Shown piece after piece: positions 50,049 to 57,286 of a stretch of 64,000 nt of DNA. How positions within the stretch are numbered: position 1 is the first letter of the stretch; the number at the start of each line of letters is the position of its first letter. Source of the DNA: VRUE01 sp963701265 (GTDB lineage Bacteria; Actinomycetota; Thermoleophilia; Solirubrobacterales; 70-9); NCBI GenBank assembly GCA_963701265.1, contig OY969581.1, forward strand, positions 1 to 64,000. The letters are read 5' to 3'. A model generated the notes under the pieces. That model did no database searches and was not told the origin of the DNA. It saw only the letters and a program-made list of their open reading frames with translations. Both the position numbers and the translations under genes were made by a program.

Positions 50049-51638
50049 GTGCGTTACCCGGTCGAGGACTTCAGCGATGCGGAGCGAGCCCTGCTCGCCC
50101 CCCACTTCACCAACCTCGACCGACCCGTCTTCGCCCTGGTCAACCTGCCGGAGACGGTCAAGGGAGCGCTTTTTGCCCGCTATTCGCGCTATTCCGGGAC
50201 GGTGCGCAGGCTCTACCTGGAAGAGTTTGCCGAGGATGCGGAGGCCGGGTCGAGGCCCTTTGACGGGGCCGAGGGCGAGCGCGCCGCGGGGCTCTACGAA
50301 CGCGTCTTCCTCGGCTACGGCGACGACTCGATCGCCCAGGTCGGCGGCGCCCACGTCGCCTGCGAGTGGGTCTCCAACGTGCTCACCAAGGTCCTGCAGC
50401 GCGGCAGGCTCGCCGCCTACCTCGAGCAGTCGACCCGCTACATCCCCTACGACAAGCCGATGTCGGTCGATGGCGGTTACCGCTACTACGCCAACGACGA
50501 GCTCGGTCCCGAGTTCGGCGGGGCGATGGACGAGGTCTTCTCGATCTACTCGGCTTCGCTGAAACGAGTCGAGGCCTGGGCGGCCGAGCGCTGGCCGCGC
50601 GGCGACGGCGAACCCGAGGGACCCTGGCAGCGCTCGATCCGAGCCAAGGCGCTCGACCTGCTGCGCGGGCTGCTGCCGGCGGCGACGCTGAGCCACGTCG
50701 GCATCTACGCCTCCGGCCAAGCCTACGAGCAGATGCTGCTGCGGCTGATGGCCTCGCCGCTGCCGGAGGCGCGCGAGTACGGCGGCATGATTCTGAACGA
50801 GCTGAAGCAGGTGATGCCGAGCTTCGTCTCGCGGGTCGAGCGTCCCGACCGCGGCGGCGAGTGGATCGGCTACCTGCAGCAGCGCCGCGAGCAGACCGAG
50901 CAGTGGGTCTCCCGCCTCGGCCTCGACCGGCGCGGCGGCGGTGAGGCGAGCCCCTCGGTCGAGCTCGTCCACGTCGACGGCAGCGAAGAGAGCCTGCTCG
51001 CCGCCTGCCTGCTCGAGTCGGCCTCGGTGCCCGAGACCGAGGTGCTGGCCCGCCTCGACGTCCTCGACCGCGACGAGCGTGCCGAGCTGCTGGCGGCGAT
51101 GGTGGGAGAGCGCGCCAACCGCCGCCATCGCCCCGGCCGCGGCTTCGAGGCACTGCGCTACCGCTTCGAGATCGTCTCCGACTACGGCGCCTTCCGCGAC
51201 CTGCAGCGCCACCGCATGCTGACCGTGCAGTGGCAGCGCCTCGGCCCCGACCTTGGCGCCGGCATCCCCGACGAGGTCCGCGAAGCCGGCGCCGGCGACG
51301 AGTTCGAGCGGGCCCTGGAGATCTCGCGCAACGAGTACGAGCGCCTGGTGACGGCAGGACTCAACGAGCAGGCTCCCTACGCCCTCAGCCTCGCCTACCG
51401 CATCCGCTACACGCTCGACCTCAACGCCCGCGAGGCGATGCACCTGATCGAGCTCCGCTCAGGCCGCGAGGGCCACCCCACCTATCGGGCAGTCGCCCAG
51501 GCTATGCACGAGCGCATCGCGGCTATTCACCCCGGCATCGCTGCGGCAATGAGCTTCGTCGACACCTCGCAGGAGCCTCGCTTGGAGCGCATCATGAGCG
51601 AGATCCGTACCCACCGGAAACGGGCTGCGGCGAGTTAA
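50049..51638 (+). CDS. thyX: Tandem-domain FAD-dependent thymidylate synthase-like protein
   Basis: 529 aa, about twice the usual 220-250 aa of ThyX. The N-terminal half has RGRLAAYLEQSTRYIPY, aligning with the flavin/dUMP end of the ThyX motif (x-EQSxRY). The C-terminal half has LQRHRMLTVQWQRL, with the RHR pair of the RHR-x7-S signature but no serine at the usual place. Thus each half retains part of the motif. It would convert dUMP to dTMP with FADH2 and methylene-THF if the two halves form one composite site. The GTG start is 6 nt after TACGAT (50037-50042). No thyA is in the window. Confidence 0.85.
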   Translation: MRYPVEDFSDAERALLAPHFTNLDRPVFALVNLPETVKGALFARYSRYSGTVRRLYLEEFAEDAEAGSRPFDGAEGERAAGLYERVFLGYGDDSIAQVGGAHVACEWVSNVLTKVLQRGRLAAYLEQSTRYIPYDKPMSVDGGYRYYANDELGPEFGGAMDEVFSIYSASLKRVEAWAAERWPRGDGEPEGPWQRSIRAKALDLLRGLLPAATLSHVGIYASGQAYEQMLLRLMASPLPEAREYGGMILNELKQVMPSFVSRVERPDRGGEWIGYLQQRREQTEQWVSRLGLDRRGGGEASPSVELVHVDGSEESLLAACLLESASVPETEVLARLDVLDRDERAELLAAMVGERANRRHRPGRGFEALRYRFEIVSDYGAFRDLQRHRMLTVQWQRLGPDLGAGIPDEVREAGAGDEFERALEISRNEYERLVTAGLNEQAPYALSLAYRIRYTLDLNAREAMHLIELRSGREGHPTYRAVAQAMHERIAAIHPGIAAAMSFVDTSQEPRLERIMSEIRTHRKRAAAS

Positions 51639-51645
51639 GCAGCGC

Positions 51646-52476
51646 CTACCGGGACTGCTCTGCCCCGGTCGGATCCTCTGGCTCCTCGAGCTGAGGAGGA
51701 GGCTCGTCGTCGGGTTCCGACTCCATGGCGGCCGCCGCTTTGTCGGCGGGGGTGGGCCAAGGAATCGGTTCGCCGGCGGCCCAGGCGGGCGGCAGGCTGT
51801 CGCGGCGCAGCAGCAGGATGCCCAGGTAGACGAACCAGAGCAGGGCGAACTGGAAGAAGAGGAAGGAGACGGCGCCGAGGGCCATGCCGAGCGAGCCCCA
51901 GAAGCGGGTGAGCAGACCGGCCCGCATTGCGTAGAGGCAGGTGTAGACCATCGCCACGGCGAAGCCGATCTGGCCGCCGAGGCCGAAGCCGGCGGCGAGC
52001 GGGCGCAGCGGCGCATCGCTGATCGCTTCGTTGGCGATGTCGTCGGCACGGTCGCTGTTGAGCGCGATGCCCTTGGCGATCAGGTGGGGGACTTCGTTGG
52101 CGACGAAGTCCGAGGCCGCGTGCAGGGTCGAGACGCCGCTGAGGATGGCGAGAATGGCGAGGAAGATCGGGGCGGCGATGACGACGCCGACGAGCTGGCC
52201 GCGCATCGCCTCGCTGCGCGCCTTGGCACTGCGAAAGAGGTAGTAGAGCGGGGCGGCGAGCAGGCCGATGCCGATCGCCTGCAGGATGCTGGAGATCAGC
52301 TGCGCCGAGCGGTGGGCCTCGACGTTGCGCAGCAGCTCGGAGTCGCCGCTGGCGCTGCCCACCCCCTGGCTCGCCACCACGATCGCGGCGACGACGAAGG
52401 CGACCGCGGCGAGAGCCGCGAAAGCGGCCGGTGTGGCCCAGCGCTCCTCCCAGGCCAAGACGTCTCGACGGTTCAC
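51646..52476 (-). CDS. Conserved membrane protein of unknown function
   Basis: 276 aa from the GTG at 52476, chosen because TAGCGT (52484-52489, minus) lies 7 nt upstream; the open frame extends 88 codons further without signal. Five or six hydrophobic segments: AAFAALAAVAFVVAAIVVA, ISSILQAIGIGLLAAPLYYLF, LVGVVIAAPIFLAILAIL, GGQIGFAVAMVYTCLYAM and AVSFLFFQFALLWFVYLGILLL. The C-terminal 55 residues are Pro/Glu-rich and cytoplasmic-looking. The N-terminus RRDVLAWEERW is soluble. I do not recognise the family. It shares its promoter box with the divergent zinc-ribbon gene. Confidence 0.78.
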   Translation of the reverse strand: MNRRDVLAWEERWATPAAFAALAAVAFVVAAIVVASQGVGSASGDSELLRNVEAHRSAQLISSILQAIGIGLLAAPLYYLFRSAKARSEAMRGQLVGVVIAAPIFLAILAILSGVSTLHAASDFVANEVPHLIAKGIALNSDRADDIANEAISDAPLRPLAAGFGLGGQIGFAVAMVYTCLYAMRAGLLTRFWGSLGMALGAVSFLFFQFALLWFVYLGILLLRRDSLPPAWAAGEPIPWPTPADKAAAAMESEPDDEPPPQLEEPEDPTGAEQSR

Positions 52477-52482
52477 GGCGCG

Positions 52483-52489
52483 TACGCTA
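52483..52489. promoter_or_regulatory. Shared divergent -10 element
   Basis: The heptamer TACGCTA reads TACGCT on the plus strand, 7 nt before the ATG at 52496. On the minus strand it reads TAGCGT, 7 nt before the GTG at 52476. Both genes would give leaderless transcripts from almost the same bases. Confidence 0.6.
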
Positions 52490-52495
52490 CCGGCG

Positions 52496-53134
52496 ATGAG
52501 TTCGACGCGAGCCAGCGAGCGCACACCGGTCGTTCCCCTCGAGGCGGGGGCGAGCCCGGAGAACCCACCCTGCCCGGCCTGCGGCGAGCCGCTCTTCGGC
52601 TGGATCGATGAGCGCCCGGGCCTGCGCGGGGCGGTGAAGCGCTGCGAGAGCTGCGGCCTGGGCGTGGCCGGCGATCCTGGCGGTGTCGAGGAGGCGCTCG
52701 CCGCACTGGACCGCCTCGGCGGCGCCGACGGCGTGCGCATCGCCGACCGGGCCGGCTTCGCCGCCTGGATCGGCGGCGCCGGCTGGGCCGGGCTCGAACC
52801 AGACGGCCGCTACCTGTTCACGACCGAGGCGGTGCGCCGCCTCGTCGCCAACCGCGACCAGGTCGTCGCCAAGGCGCGCTGGGCACCCGGCGCCGGCATC
52901 GCGGTGATGTGGCAGACCGTGCTCAACGGCTTCACCTTCGGCCGTAACGTCGCCCTCGCCGCCTTCGGCCGCAGCACCCCCGCCGTCGCCGAGCGCCCCT
53001 GGCAACGCCGCCTCGACACCCTGATCAGCGTCGTCGTCGCCGTACCGGCCTTCATCGCCGCCGTCCCACTGGAGCTGATCGCCGCGATCTTCCGCCGCGG
53101 CGCCGCAACCAAGCTGCGCTTCGAACTGCTCTAA
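52496..53134 (+). CDS. Zinc-ribbon membrane-associated protein of unknown function
   Basis: 212 aa from the ATG at 52496; the longer open frame upstream overlaps the divergent gene. A zinc ribbon is seen early (PCPACGEPLFGW ... KRCESCGLGVAG, CxxC twice, at about 26-29 and 50-53). A central domain (FAAWIGGAGWAGLEPDGRYLFTTEAVRRLVANRD) follows with a hydrophobic C-terminal helix (ISVVVAVPAFIAAVPLELIAAIF) near the end. It resembles small actinobacterial proteins with methyltransferase-neighbour ribbons. The function is unknown. It converges on the short gene at 53147. Confidence 0.72.
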   Translation: MSSTRASERTPVVPLEAGASPENPPCPACGEPLFGWIDERPGLRGAVKRCESCGLGVAGDPGGVEEALAALDRLGGADGVRIADRAGFAAWIGGAGWAGLEPDGRYLFTTEAVRRLVANRDQVVAKARWAPGAGIAVMWQTVLNGFTFGRNVALAAFGRSTPAVAERPWQRRLDTLISVVVAVPAFIAAVPLELIAAIFRRGAATKLRFELL

Positions 53135-53146
53135 AGAGACGCCGCG

Positions 53147-53425
53147 TTAGGAGAGGCCTTCGCGCGCCTCGCGCACCAAGGTCACGGCCTCGGGAAAGAG
53201 GACGCGGATCGCGTCGCGGACCTGCATCGTCTGTTGATCGGGGCCGCCGGTGAGGTCGAGCTGGCCGATCGAGGCGACGGTCATCTCGACCGCCAGCTTG
53301 ATCGCGTTGTCGGCCCAGGCAACGCGCTGGGAGGACTGCATCTGCTCCGAGAGCTCCTCCATGCGGGCGCGGAACTCGTCGGGGTCACCAAAGAGGTTGA
53401 AGGGGCTGCCCTCCATTAGCCACAT
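53147..53425 (-). CDS. Small hypothetical helical protein
   Basis: 92 aa, acidic N-terminus (SPFNLFGDPDEFRARMEELSEQMQSSQ) and a predicted all-helical fold. The ATG at 53425 is used; an ATG four codons later (MEGSPFNLF) is equally plausible. No domain is recognised. The sequence is well coded with high third-position GC and the opposite frame is not convincing, so it is probably real. It is convergent with the zinc-ribbon gene and divergent from the pilin-like gene. Confidence 0.65.
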   Translation of the reverse strand: MWLMEGSPFNLFGDPDEFRARMEELSEQMQSSQRVAWADNAIKLAVEMTVASIGQLDLTGGPDQQTMQVRDAIRVLFPEAVTLVREAREGLS

Positions 53426-53505
53426 GAAAGCAGAAGGCGGTTGCGAGACAAAGTCGTGACACCCTGCGCGCCACCCGCGCGCTCCGCCTTCCTAGCGTCC
53501 TCATC

Positions 53506-54165
53506 GTGCACCACGGGCGCAAATCCGAACGTGGATCGGCGAGCGTCGAGCAGGCCGGCCTGGTCGCGCTGATCGCCCTGCTGCTGCTCGCTGCGATCGC
53601 GGCCGTCGCCGCGGGCGGCGAAATCGACGCCGGCCGCACCCTGGCGGGGACGATCTCCAAGCGAATCGCCTGTGCGCCGCGATTGCCCGATGCCTGCCAC
53701 CATCACCCGCTCGTCCCGGCCTACGGCTGGCCCCTGGCGCGCCTCGCCCGCGCCCTGGCGCCACCACCGGCGGCACTGCCCGGCCCCTCCGGCCTCCCCC
53801 TCGTCCCGGTCGACTTCCGCTACTGCCGCCGCGAAAGCTGTGCCGTCGCCGCCGGCAGCCACCTGACCGCCTCCCGCCGCCGCACCACCGCCTTCACCCA
53901 GGTCGACGACCGCCGGCGCTCGCTCGGCTGGGTCGAGCTGACCTACTGGCTCTACCGCCCCGGCCTCGGCTGGGAACGCAGCGTGCACCGTGCCAACCAG
54001 TCGCTGGTCGAAGCTGCCGGCAACATCCCCGTCCTCGACCAAGACGACCCCGCCCTGGTACCGCTCGAGACCCTCCCCGGCCGCAACCACTACGACTTCC
54101 CCAACTCCGAACGCCCGCCCTGGCAGTGGCGCATCGCGGGCCACTATCCGGGCTGGTCAAGCTAA
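53506..54165 (+). CDS. Secreted protein with a type IV pilin-like (class III) N-terminus
   Basis: 219 aa with a GTG start 7 nt after TAGCGT (53493-53498). A basic N-terminus runs into GSASVEQAGLVALIALLLLAAIAAVAAGGEID. This is a G-S-A-S-V-E start followed by a single hydrophobic helix, like TadE/Flp-type pseudopilins processed after the glycine. The remaining 180 residues are proline- and histidine-rich with five cysteines (IACAPRLPDACHHH, YCRRESCAVA). I know no function. No tad genes are within the window, so the assembly machinery would be elsewhere. Confidence 0.7.
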   Translation: MHHGRKSERGSASVEQAGLVALIALLLLAAIAAVAAGGEIDAGRTLAGTISKRIACAPRLPDACHHHPLVPAYGWPLARLARALAPPPAALPGPSGLPLVPVDFRYCRRESCAVAAGSHLTASRRRTTAFTQVDDRRRSLGWVELTYWLYRPGLGWERSVHRANQSLVEAAGNIPVLDQDDPALVPLETLPGRNHYDFPNSERPPWQWRIAGHYPGWSS

Positions 54166-54202
54166 AGCATCATGACAGCAAAGGAATAATGCAATGATGC
54201 TT
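54165..54202. promoter_or_regulatory. Probable operator of the VapBC operon
   Basis: AAGCATCAT (54165-54173) and ATGATGCTT (54194-54202) form a perfect 9-bp inverted repeat with a 20-nt spacer, ending 2 bp before the antitoxin ATG. The spacer includes an AATAAT-like -10. This placement suits autoregulation by the antitoxin complex. Confidence 0.6.
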
Positions 54203-54204
54203 CT

Positions 54205-54468
54205 ATGCGAACAACCGTCACCCTGGATCCCGACGTGGTAGCCAAGCTGAAAGAAGAGATGCGCAGGAAGGACATCTCATTCAAGGAGGCGCTCAACTCG
54301 AGCATTCGCAGGGGGTTGGACAACGGCGGGGGCAAGCGCGCTAAGCCCTACAAAGTACGCGCGGCCAAGATGGGCGCACGGCCTGGGGTGAATCTCGACA
54401 AGGCCCTGCAGCTGGCCGGCGAACTCGAAGACCAAGAGATTCTGCGAAAGATGGCCCTGCGCAAGTGA
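54205..54468 (+). CDS. vapB: VapB-like antitoxin
   Basis: 87 aa. The N-terminus MRTTVTLDPDVVAKLKEEMRRKDISFKEALNSSIRRGL is a ribbon-helix-helix-type DNA-binding domain. The second half (PYKVRAAKMGARPGVNLDKALQLAGELEDQEILRKM) is the toxin-binding tail typical of VapB. It lies immediately before a PIN toxin and its stop overlaps that gene's GTG. It should hold the toxin inactive and repress the operon through the upstream inverted repeat. Confidence 0.88.
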   Translation: MRTTVTLDPDVVAKLKEEMRRKDISFKEALNSSIRRGLDNGGGKRAKPYKVRAAKMGARPGVNLDKALQLAGELEDQEILRKMALRK

Positions 54469-54896
54469 AGCTGCCCGACGTCAACCTGCTTCTCTACGCC
54501 GTCGACGAGGAATCGCCGTCCCACGATCCAGCACGCGAATGGCTGGAGGCAGCTCTCTCAGGCACGGAGGCGATCGCGTTTGCCTGGATCGCCCTGCTCG
54601 GCTTTCTGCGGATCTCCACCAACCCGGTCGCTATCGAGCAACCACTCCAGCCTGGTGACGCCCTCAAGCACATTGACGAATGGCTCGCGCAACCGGTCGC
54701 CACAATCGTCGAACCGACTGGCGCGCATGCCGCAAACTTGCGGCGGCTACTGCTACCACTAGGCACAGCCGGCAACCTGACTACCGACGCCCACCTCGCC
54801 GCGTTGGCGATCGAACACGGCGCCGAGCTCTGCTCCAGCGACAACGACTTCTCGCGTTTCGAGGGCGTCCGCTGGGTCAATCCGCTGGCTCGCTGA
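54465..54896 (+). CDS. vapC: VapC-like PIN-domain ribonuclease toxin
   Basis: 143 aa. PIN active-site acids can be seen: Asp in KLPDVNLLLYAVD, Glu in the second helix (HDPAREWLEAA), Asp in NLTTDAHLAALA and Asp in CSSDNDFSRF. VapC toxins cleave tRNA or rRNA loops with Mg2+. GTG start overlapping the vapB stop. Lower GC than its neighbours suggests horizontal gain. The target is unknown. Confidence 0.88.
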   Translation: MKLPDVNLLLYAVDEESPSHDPAREWLEAALSGTEAIAFAWIALLGFLRISTNPVAIEQPLQPGDALKHIDEWLAQPVATIVEPTGAHAANLRRLLLPLGTAGNLTTDAHLAALAIEHGAELCSSDNDFSRFEGVRWVNPLAR

Positions 54897-54910
54897 ACCC
54901 CTAGACCCTC

Positions 54911-55546
54911 CTAGCCCCAGGTCTCCCCCTGCTGCACCCGCTCGAGGCCGAGCCAGAGGCCGTTCATCGCCGTGGCGACGACCTGCTCGCGGGGAACTCC
55001 TGGGTGGTCCACCCACCAGATCGCCAGGCCCTGCAGGACCCCGCGCAGGACCACCCACGACATCTCCAAGCCGAGATCGCTGCTCGAGCCGCCGAGCCCG
55101 AGGGCGCCGGGCTCCGCCGCGAAAATGCGCATCACCGCCGTGCGGCTGCCCCCCGCGACCTGCTCGTGCAGCGCCGCCACCTCCGGGTCGCCGCTGGTGT
55201 CGCGGAAGAGCATGCGCCCGGCGAAGGGGCGGGCCTCGATGTAGGCGAACCAGGCATCGACCGACTTCGCCACCCGCTCGCGGGCCGGTGCCTCGCCGGG
55301 AAGGTTCTCGCGCCAGATCCCCCGCAGGTCGGCGAAGTGACGCTCGAGCAGCTGCTTGTAGAGGTCCTGCTTGGAGGTGAAGTGGTCGTAGAGGACCGGC
55401 GGGGTGACGCCGGAGCGGCGCGCGATCTCGTCGATCGAGGCCCCCCGGTAGCCGCGTTCGGCGAAGACGTCGGTGGCGGCGGCTTCGATCGACGCCCGCC
55501 TCGTCGCGGCGCTCATGCGCTTGCGTGGTTGGGTCTTGGCGGCCAT
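54911..55546 (-). CDS. TetR-family transcriptional regulator
   Basis: 211 aa. N-terminal helix-turn-helix ASIEAAATDVFAERGYRGASIDEIARRSGVTPPVLYDHFTSKQDLY, followed by an all-helical ligand pocket. The ligand is unknown. A perfect 10-bp dyad in the gap (55554-55577) overlaps its own start region and the promoter of the divergent gene. Autoregulation and control of that gene are therefore likely. It ends next to, but opposite, the VapC gene. Confidence 0.92.
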   Translation of the reverse strand: MAAKTQPRKRMSAATRRASIEAAATDVFAERGYRGASIDEIARRSGVTPPVLYDHFTSKQDLYKQLLERHFADLRGIWRENLPGEAPARERVAKSVDAWFAYIEARPFAGRMLFRDTSGDPEVAALHEQVAGGSRTAVMRIFAAEPGALGLGGSSSDLGLEMSWVVLRGVLQGLAIWWVDHPGVPREQVVATAMNGLWLGLERVQQGETWG

Positions 55547-55553
55547 CTTTGCG

Positions 55554-55577
55554 CTAACCTAGTTCCTACTAGGTTAG
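55554..55577. promoter_or_regulatory. TetR operator between divergent genes
   Basis: CTAACCTAGT-TCCT-ACTAGGTTAG is a perfect 10-bp inverted repeat with a 4-bp centre. It lies between the TetR ATG (55546) and the ATG of the divergent gene (55596) and includes the TAGGTT promoter-like box. A TetR dimer pair would fit. Confidence 0.85.
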
Positions 55578-55595
55578 CCCACCCAGGAGGCGGAA

Positions 55596-56276
55596 ATGCT
55601 GCTCTCAGCTCACATCTGCGATCTCGGCCTTCGAAGCGCGGCACGGGTCCTGCGCCACCCGCCAAAGCCCGCCGAGGTGCCGGGACTCCGGTACGCCGAG
55701 ACCGTGGTCACGGCGCCACTCGGCGGCAACCTCCTCCCCGCGCCCCGCCTCAGCCCGGTGGCGATGATCGCCGCCTGGGAGAGCGATGAGGCGTTCGAGG
55801 TGTTCTCCGCCAGCCGGCATCCAGTAGCCGGCCCGCTCGCTTCCGGTTGGCAGGTGCGCCTGCAGCCCCTGCACGTTTACGGCCGCTGGCCCGGCCTATC
55901 CGGCCTGCCCGAGGGCGAAGTCAAGATCGGCGACGAGGAGCCAGTTGCAGCCCTGACGCTGGGCCGCCCCCGACTCGGCCGCCTGCCGGCCTTCCTCAAA
56001 GCCAGCGCTCGCGCCGAGGCCGAGGCCGTCGCCAACCCCGACGTCCTCGCCCTGATCGGCCTCGCCCGGCCGCCCCGGCTCGTCTCGACCTTCTCGCTCT
56101 GGCGCAACGTCGCGGCGATGCGCGCCTACGCCCGCGGCAGCAGCGACGGCGCGCACCCAACCGCTACCAAGGCCGACCGGGCGAACCCCTTCCACCACGA
56201 CTCGGCCTTCCTCCGCTTCCGCCCCTACGCCTCGCAGGGCAGCTGGGACGGCCGCGACCCGCTCGCCGTCGCCTAA
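55596..56276 (+). CDS. Spheroidene-monooxygenase-like (CrtA fold) protein
   Basis: 226 aa with AGGAGG upstream of the ATG. The middle RPRLGRLPAFLKASARAEAEA, the segment PPRLVSTFSLWRNVAAMRAYARG and a final HDSAFLRFRPYASQGSW align in order with the CrtA-like family (STFSLW, HxxA, FxRF). Those proteins are heme-dependent carotenoid monooxygenases or ABM-like relatives. The substrate here is unknown, and no carotenoid gene is near. It is most likely controlled by the divergent TetR regulator through 55554-55577. Its stop overlaps the next, convergent gene by 4 bp. Confidence 0.65.
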   Translation: MLLSAHICDLGLRSAARVLRHPPKPAEVPGLRYAETVVTAPLGGNLLPAPRLSPVAMIAAWESDEAFEVFSASRHPVAGPLASGWQVRLQPLHVYGRWPGLSGLPEGEVKIGDEEPVAALTLGRPRLGRLPAFLKASARAEAEAVANPDVLALIGLARPPRLVSTFSLWRNVAAMRAYARGSSDGAHPTATKADRANPFHHDSAFLRFRPYASQGSWDGRDPLAVA

Positions 56277-57265
56277 GAACGGACCGCCTCGGGCGTAGCG
56301 TCTTCACGCTCCGCCTCGTCTTGCGCCTGCCTGATCAGGCCTTTCCAGTCGGCGGTACCGAACACCAGCAGGATCGCGGCAAAACCGAGGAACACGGACC
56401 AGGCCGCCATCGCGATCTGGGTCCCGACCGAGAAGGAGAGGACGGCGGCGCGCGAGGGACCATGCAGAGTGGCGACCAGCAGCGCCTGCTGGGCACCGGC
56501 GCCGCCGGGGGTGAAGGGGACGATGTTGGCAATCGCCTGCACGCTCATCACCAGCATCACGTTGCCGACCGAGCCGCCGATGCCAAAGGCCTCGAGGAAG
56601 AACCAGAAGGCGAGGAAGCGGCAGAACCAGCCGATCCCCTGCCAGGCGAAGACCTCGCGCAGGTAACGGCGCGGCTGCCCGAGAATGACCAGGCCCTGTT
56701 TGACCCGGTCCCAGAAGCGCCGAACGCGGTGAGCAATGAGGTAGACGCCGATCGCGATCGCCAGCAATAGCGCGCCGGTGACGATCAGCAGGGTTCGCGG
56801 GTGGTCCGCCCAGAAGGAGATCTCGAAGGCGGGCAGGTTCGGCAGCTGGGGCAGCGGCGGCAGCAGGCCCTGGCTGATTGCGTAGAGCAGGACCAGGATC
56901 CCGACGCTGGTGTCGAAGACGGTCTGGACGAGGAAGGATGAGGTGACGGCCGGGTAGGAGGAGTGAGGAATCTGGCGCTTGACCAGAAAGACCTTGGTGA
57001 CGTCCCCCGCGTGCGCGGGAATGATCGCGTTGATGCCCGCTCCCGCCAGGTAGGCGGCGGCGAGGTGGGTGAAGGGGACGCGCTCCGCCGGGTAGGCGGC
57101 GCGCAGCACGTTGCGCCAGGCCCAGGCACGGCAGAGCTGCATCGCCAGCAGAAACCCGAGCGCGACCATGAACGGCGTCCAGCGGATGTCGGAGAGGTGC
57201 GCGAAGAACGAGCTCGACGCGTGGAAAAACGAGTTGAAGCTGGATGCAAGATCGGCAGCGGGCAT
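56273..57265 (-). CDS. Flippase-like / lysylphosphatidylglycerol-synthase TM-region family protein
   Basis: 330 aa with eight or so transmembrane helices. The UPF0104/LPG_synthase_TM signatures include AWAWRNVLRAAYP, AAAYLAGAGINAIIPAHAGDVTKVFLVKR near the N-terminal half and ANIVPFTPGGAGAQQALLVATLHG near the C-terminal half. Some relatives flip glycolipids or aminoacyl lipids; others are of unknown function. ATG 57265 follows a TAGTCT box by 6 nt, shared in reverse with the sulfotransferase. Co-regulation with the sulfotransferase fits a lipid-modification role (inference). Confidence 0.85.
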   Translation of the reverse strand: MPAADLASSFNSFFHASSSFFAHLSDIRWTPFMVALGFLLAMQLCRAWAWRNVLRAAYPAERVPFTHLAAAYLAGAGINAIIPAHAGDVTKVFLVKRQIPHSSYPAVTSSFLVQTVFDTSVGILVLLYAISQGLLPPLPQLPNLPAFEISFWADHPRTLLIVTGALLLAIAIGVYLIAHRVRRFWDRVKQGLVILGQPRRYLREVFAWQGIGWFCRFLAFWFFLEAFGIGGSVGNVMLVMSVQAIANIVPFTPGGAGAQQALLVATLHGPSRAAVLSFSVGTQIAMAAWSVFLGFAAILLVFGTADWKGLIRQAQDEAEREDATPEAVRS

Positions 57266-57271
57266 CGCAGC

Positions 57272-57277
57272 TAGACT
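57272..57277. promoter_or_regulatory. Shared divergent -10 hexamer
   Basis: TAGACT on the plus strand lies 9 nt before the sulfotransferase GTG (57287). Its complement AGTCTA reads TAGTCT-like on the minus strand, 6 nt before the flippase-like ATG (57265). Both transcripts would start within a few bases of their start codons. Confidence 0.6.
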
Positions 57278-57286
57278 AGCCCGCTC

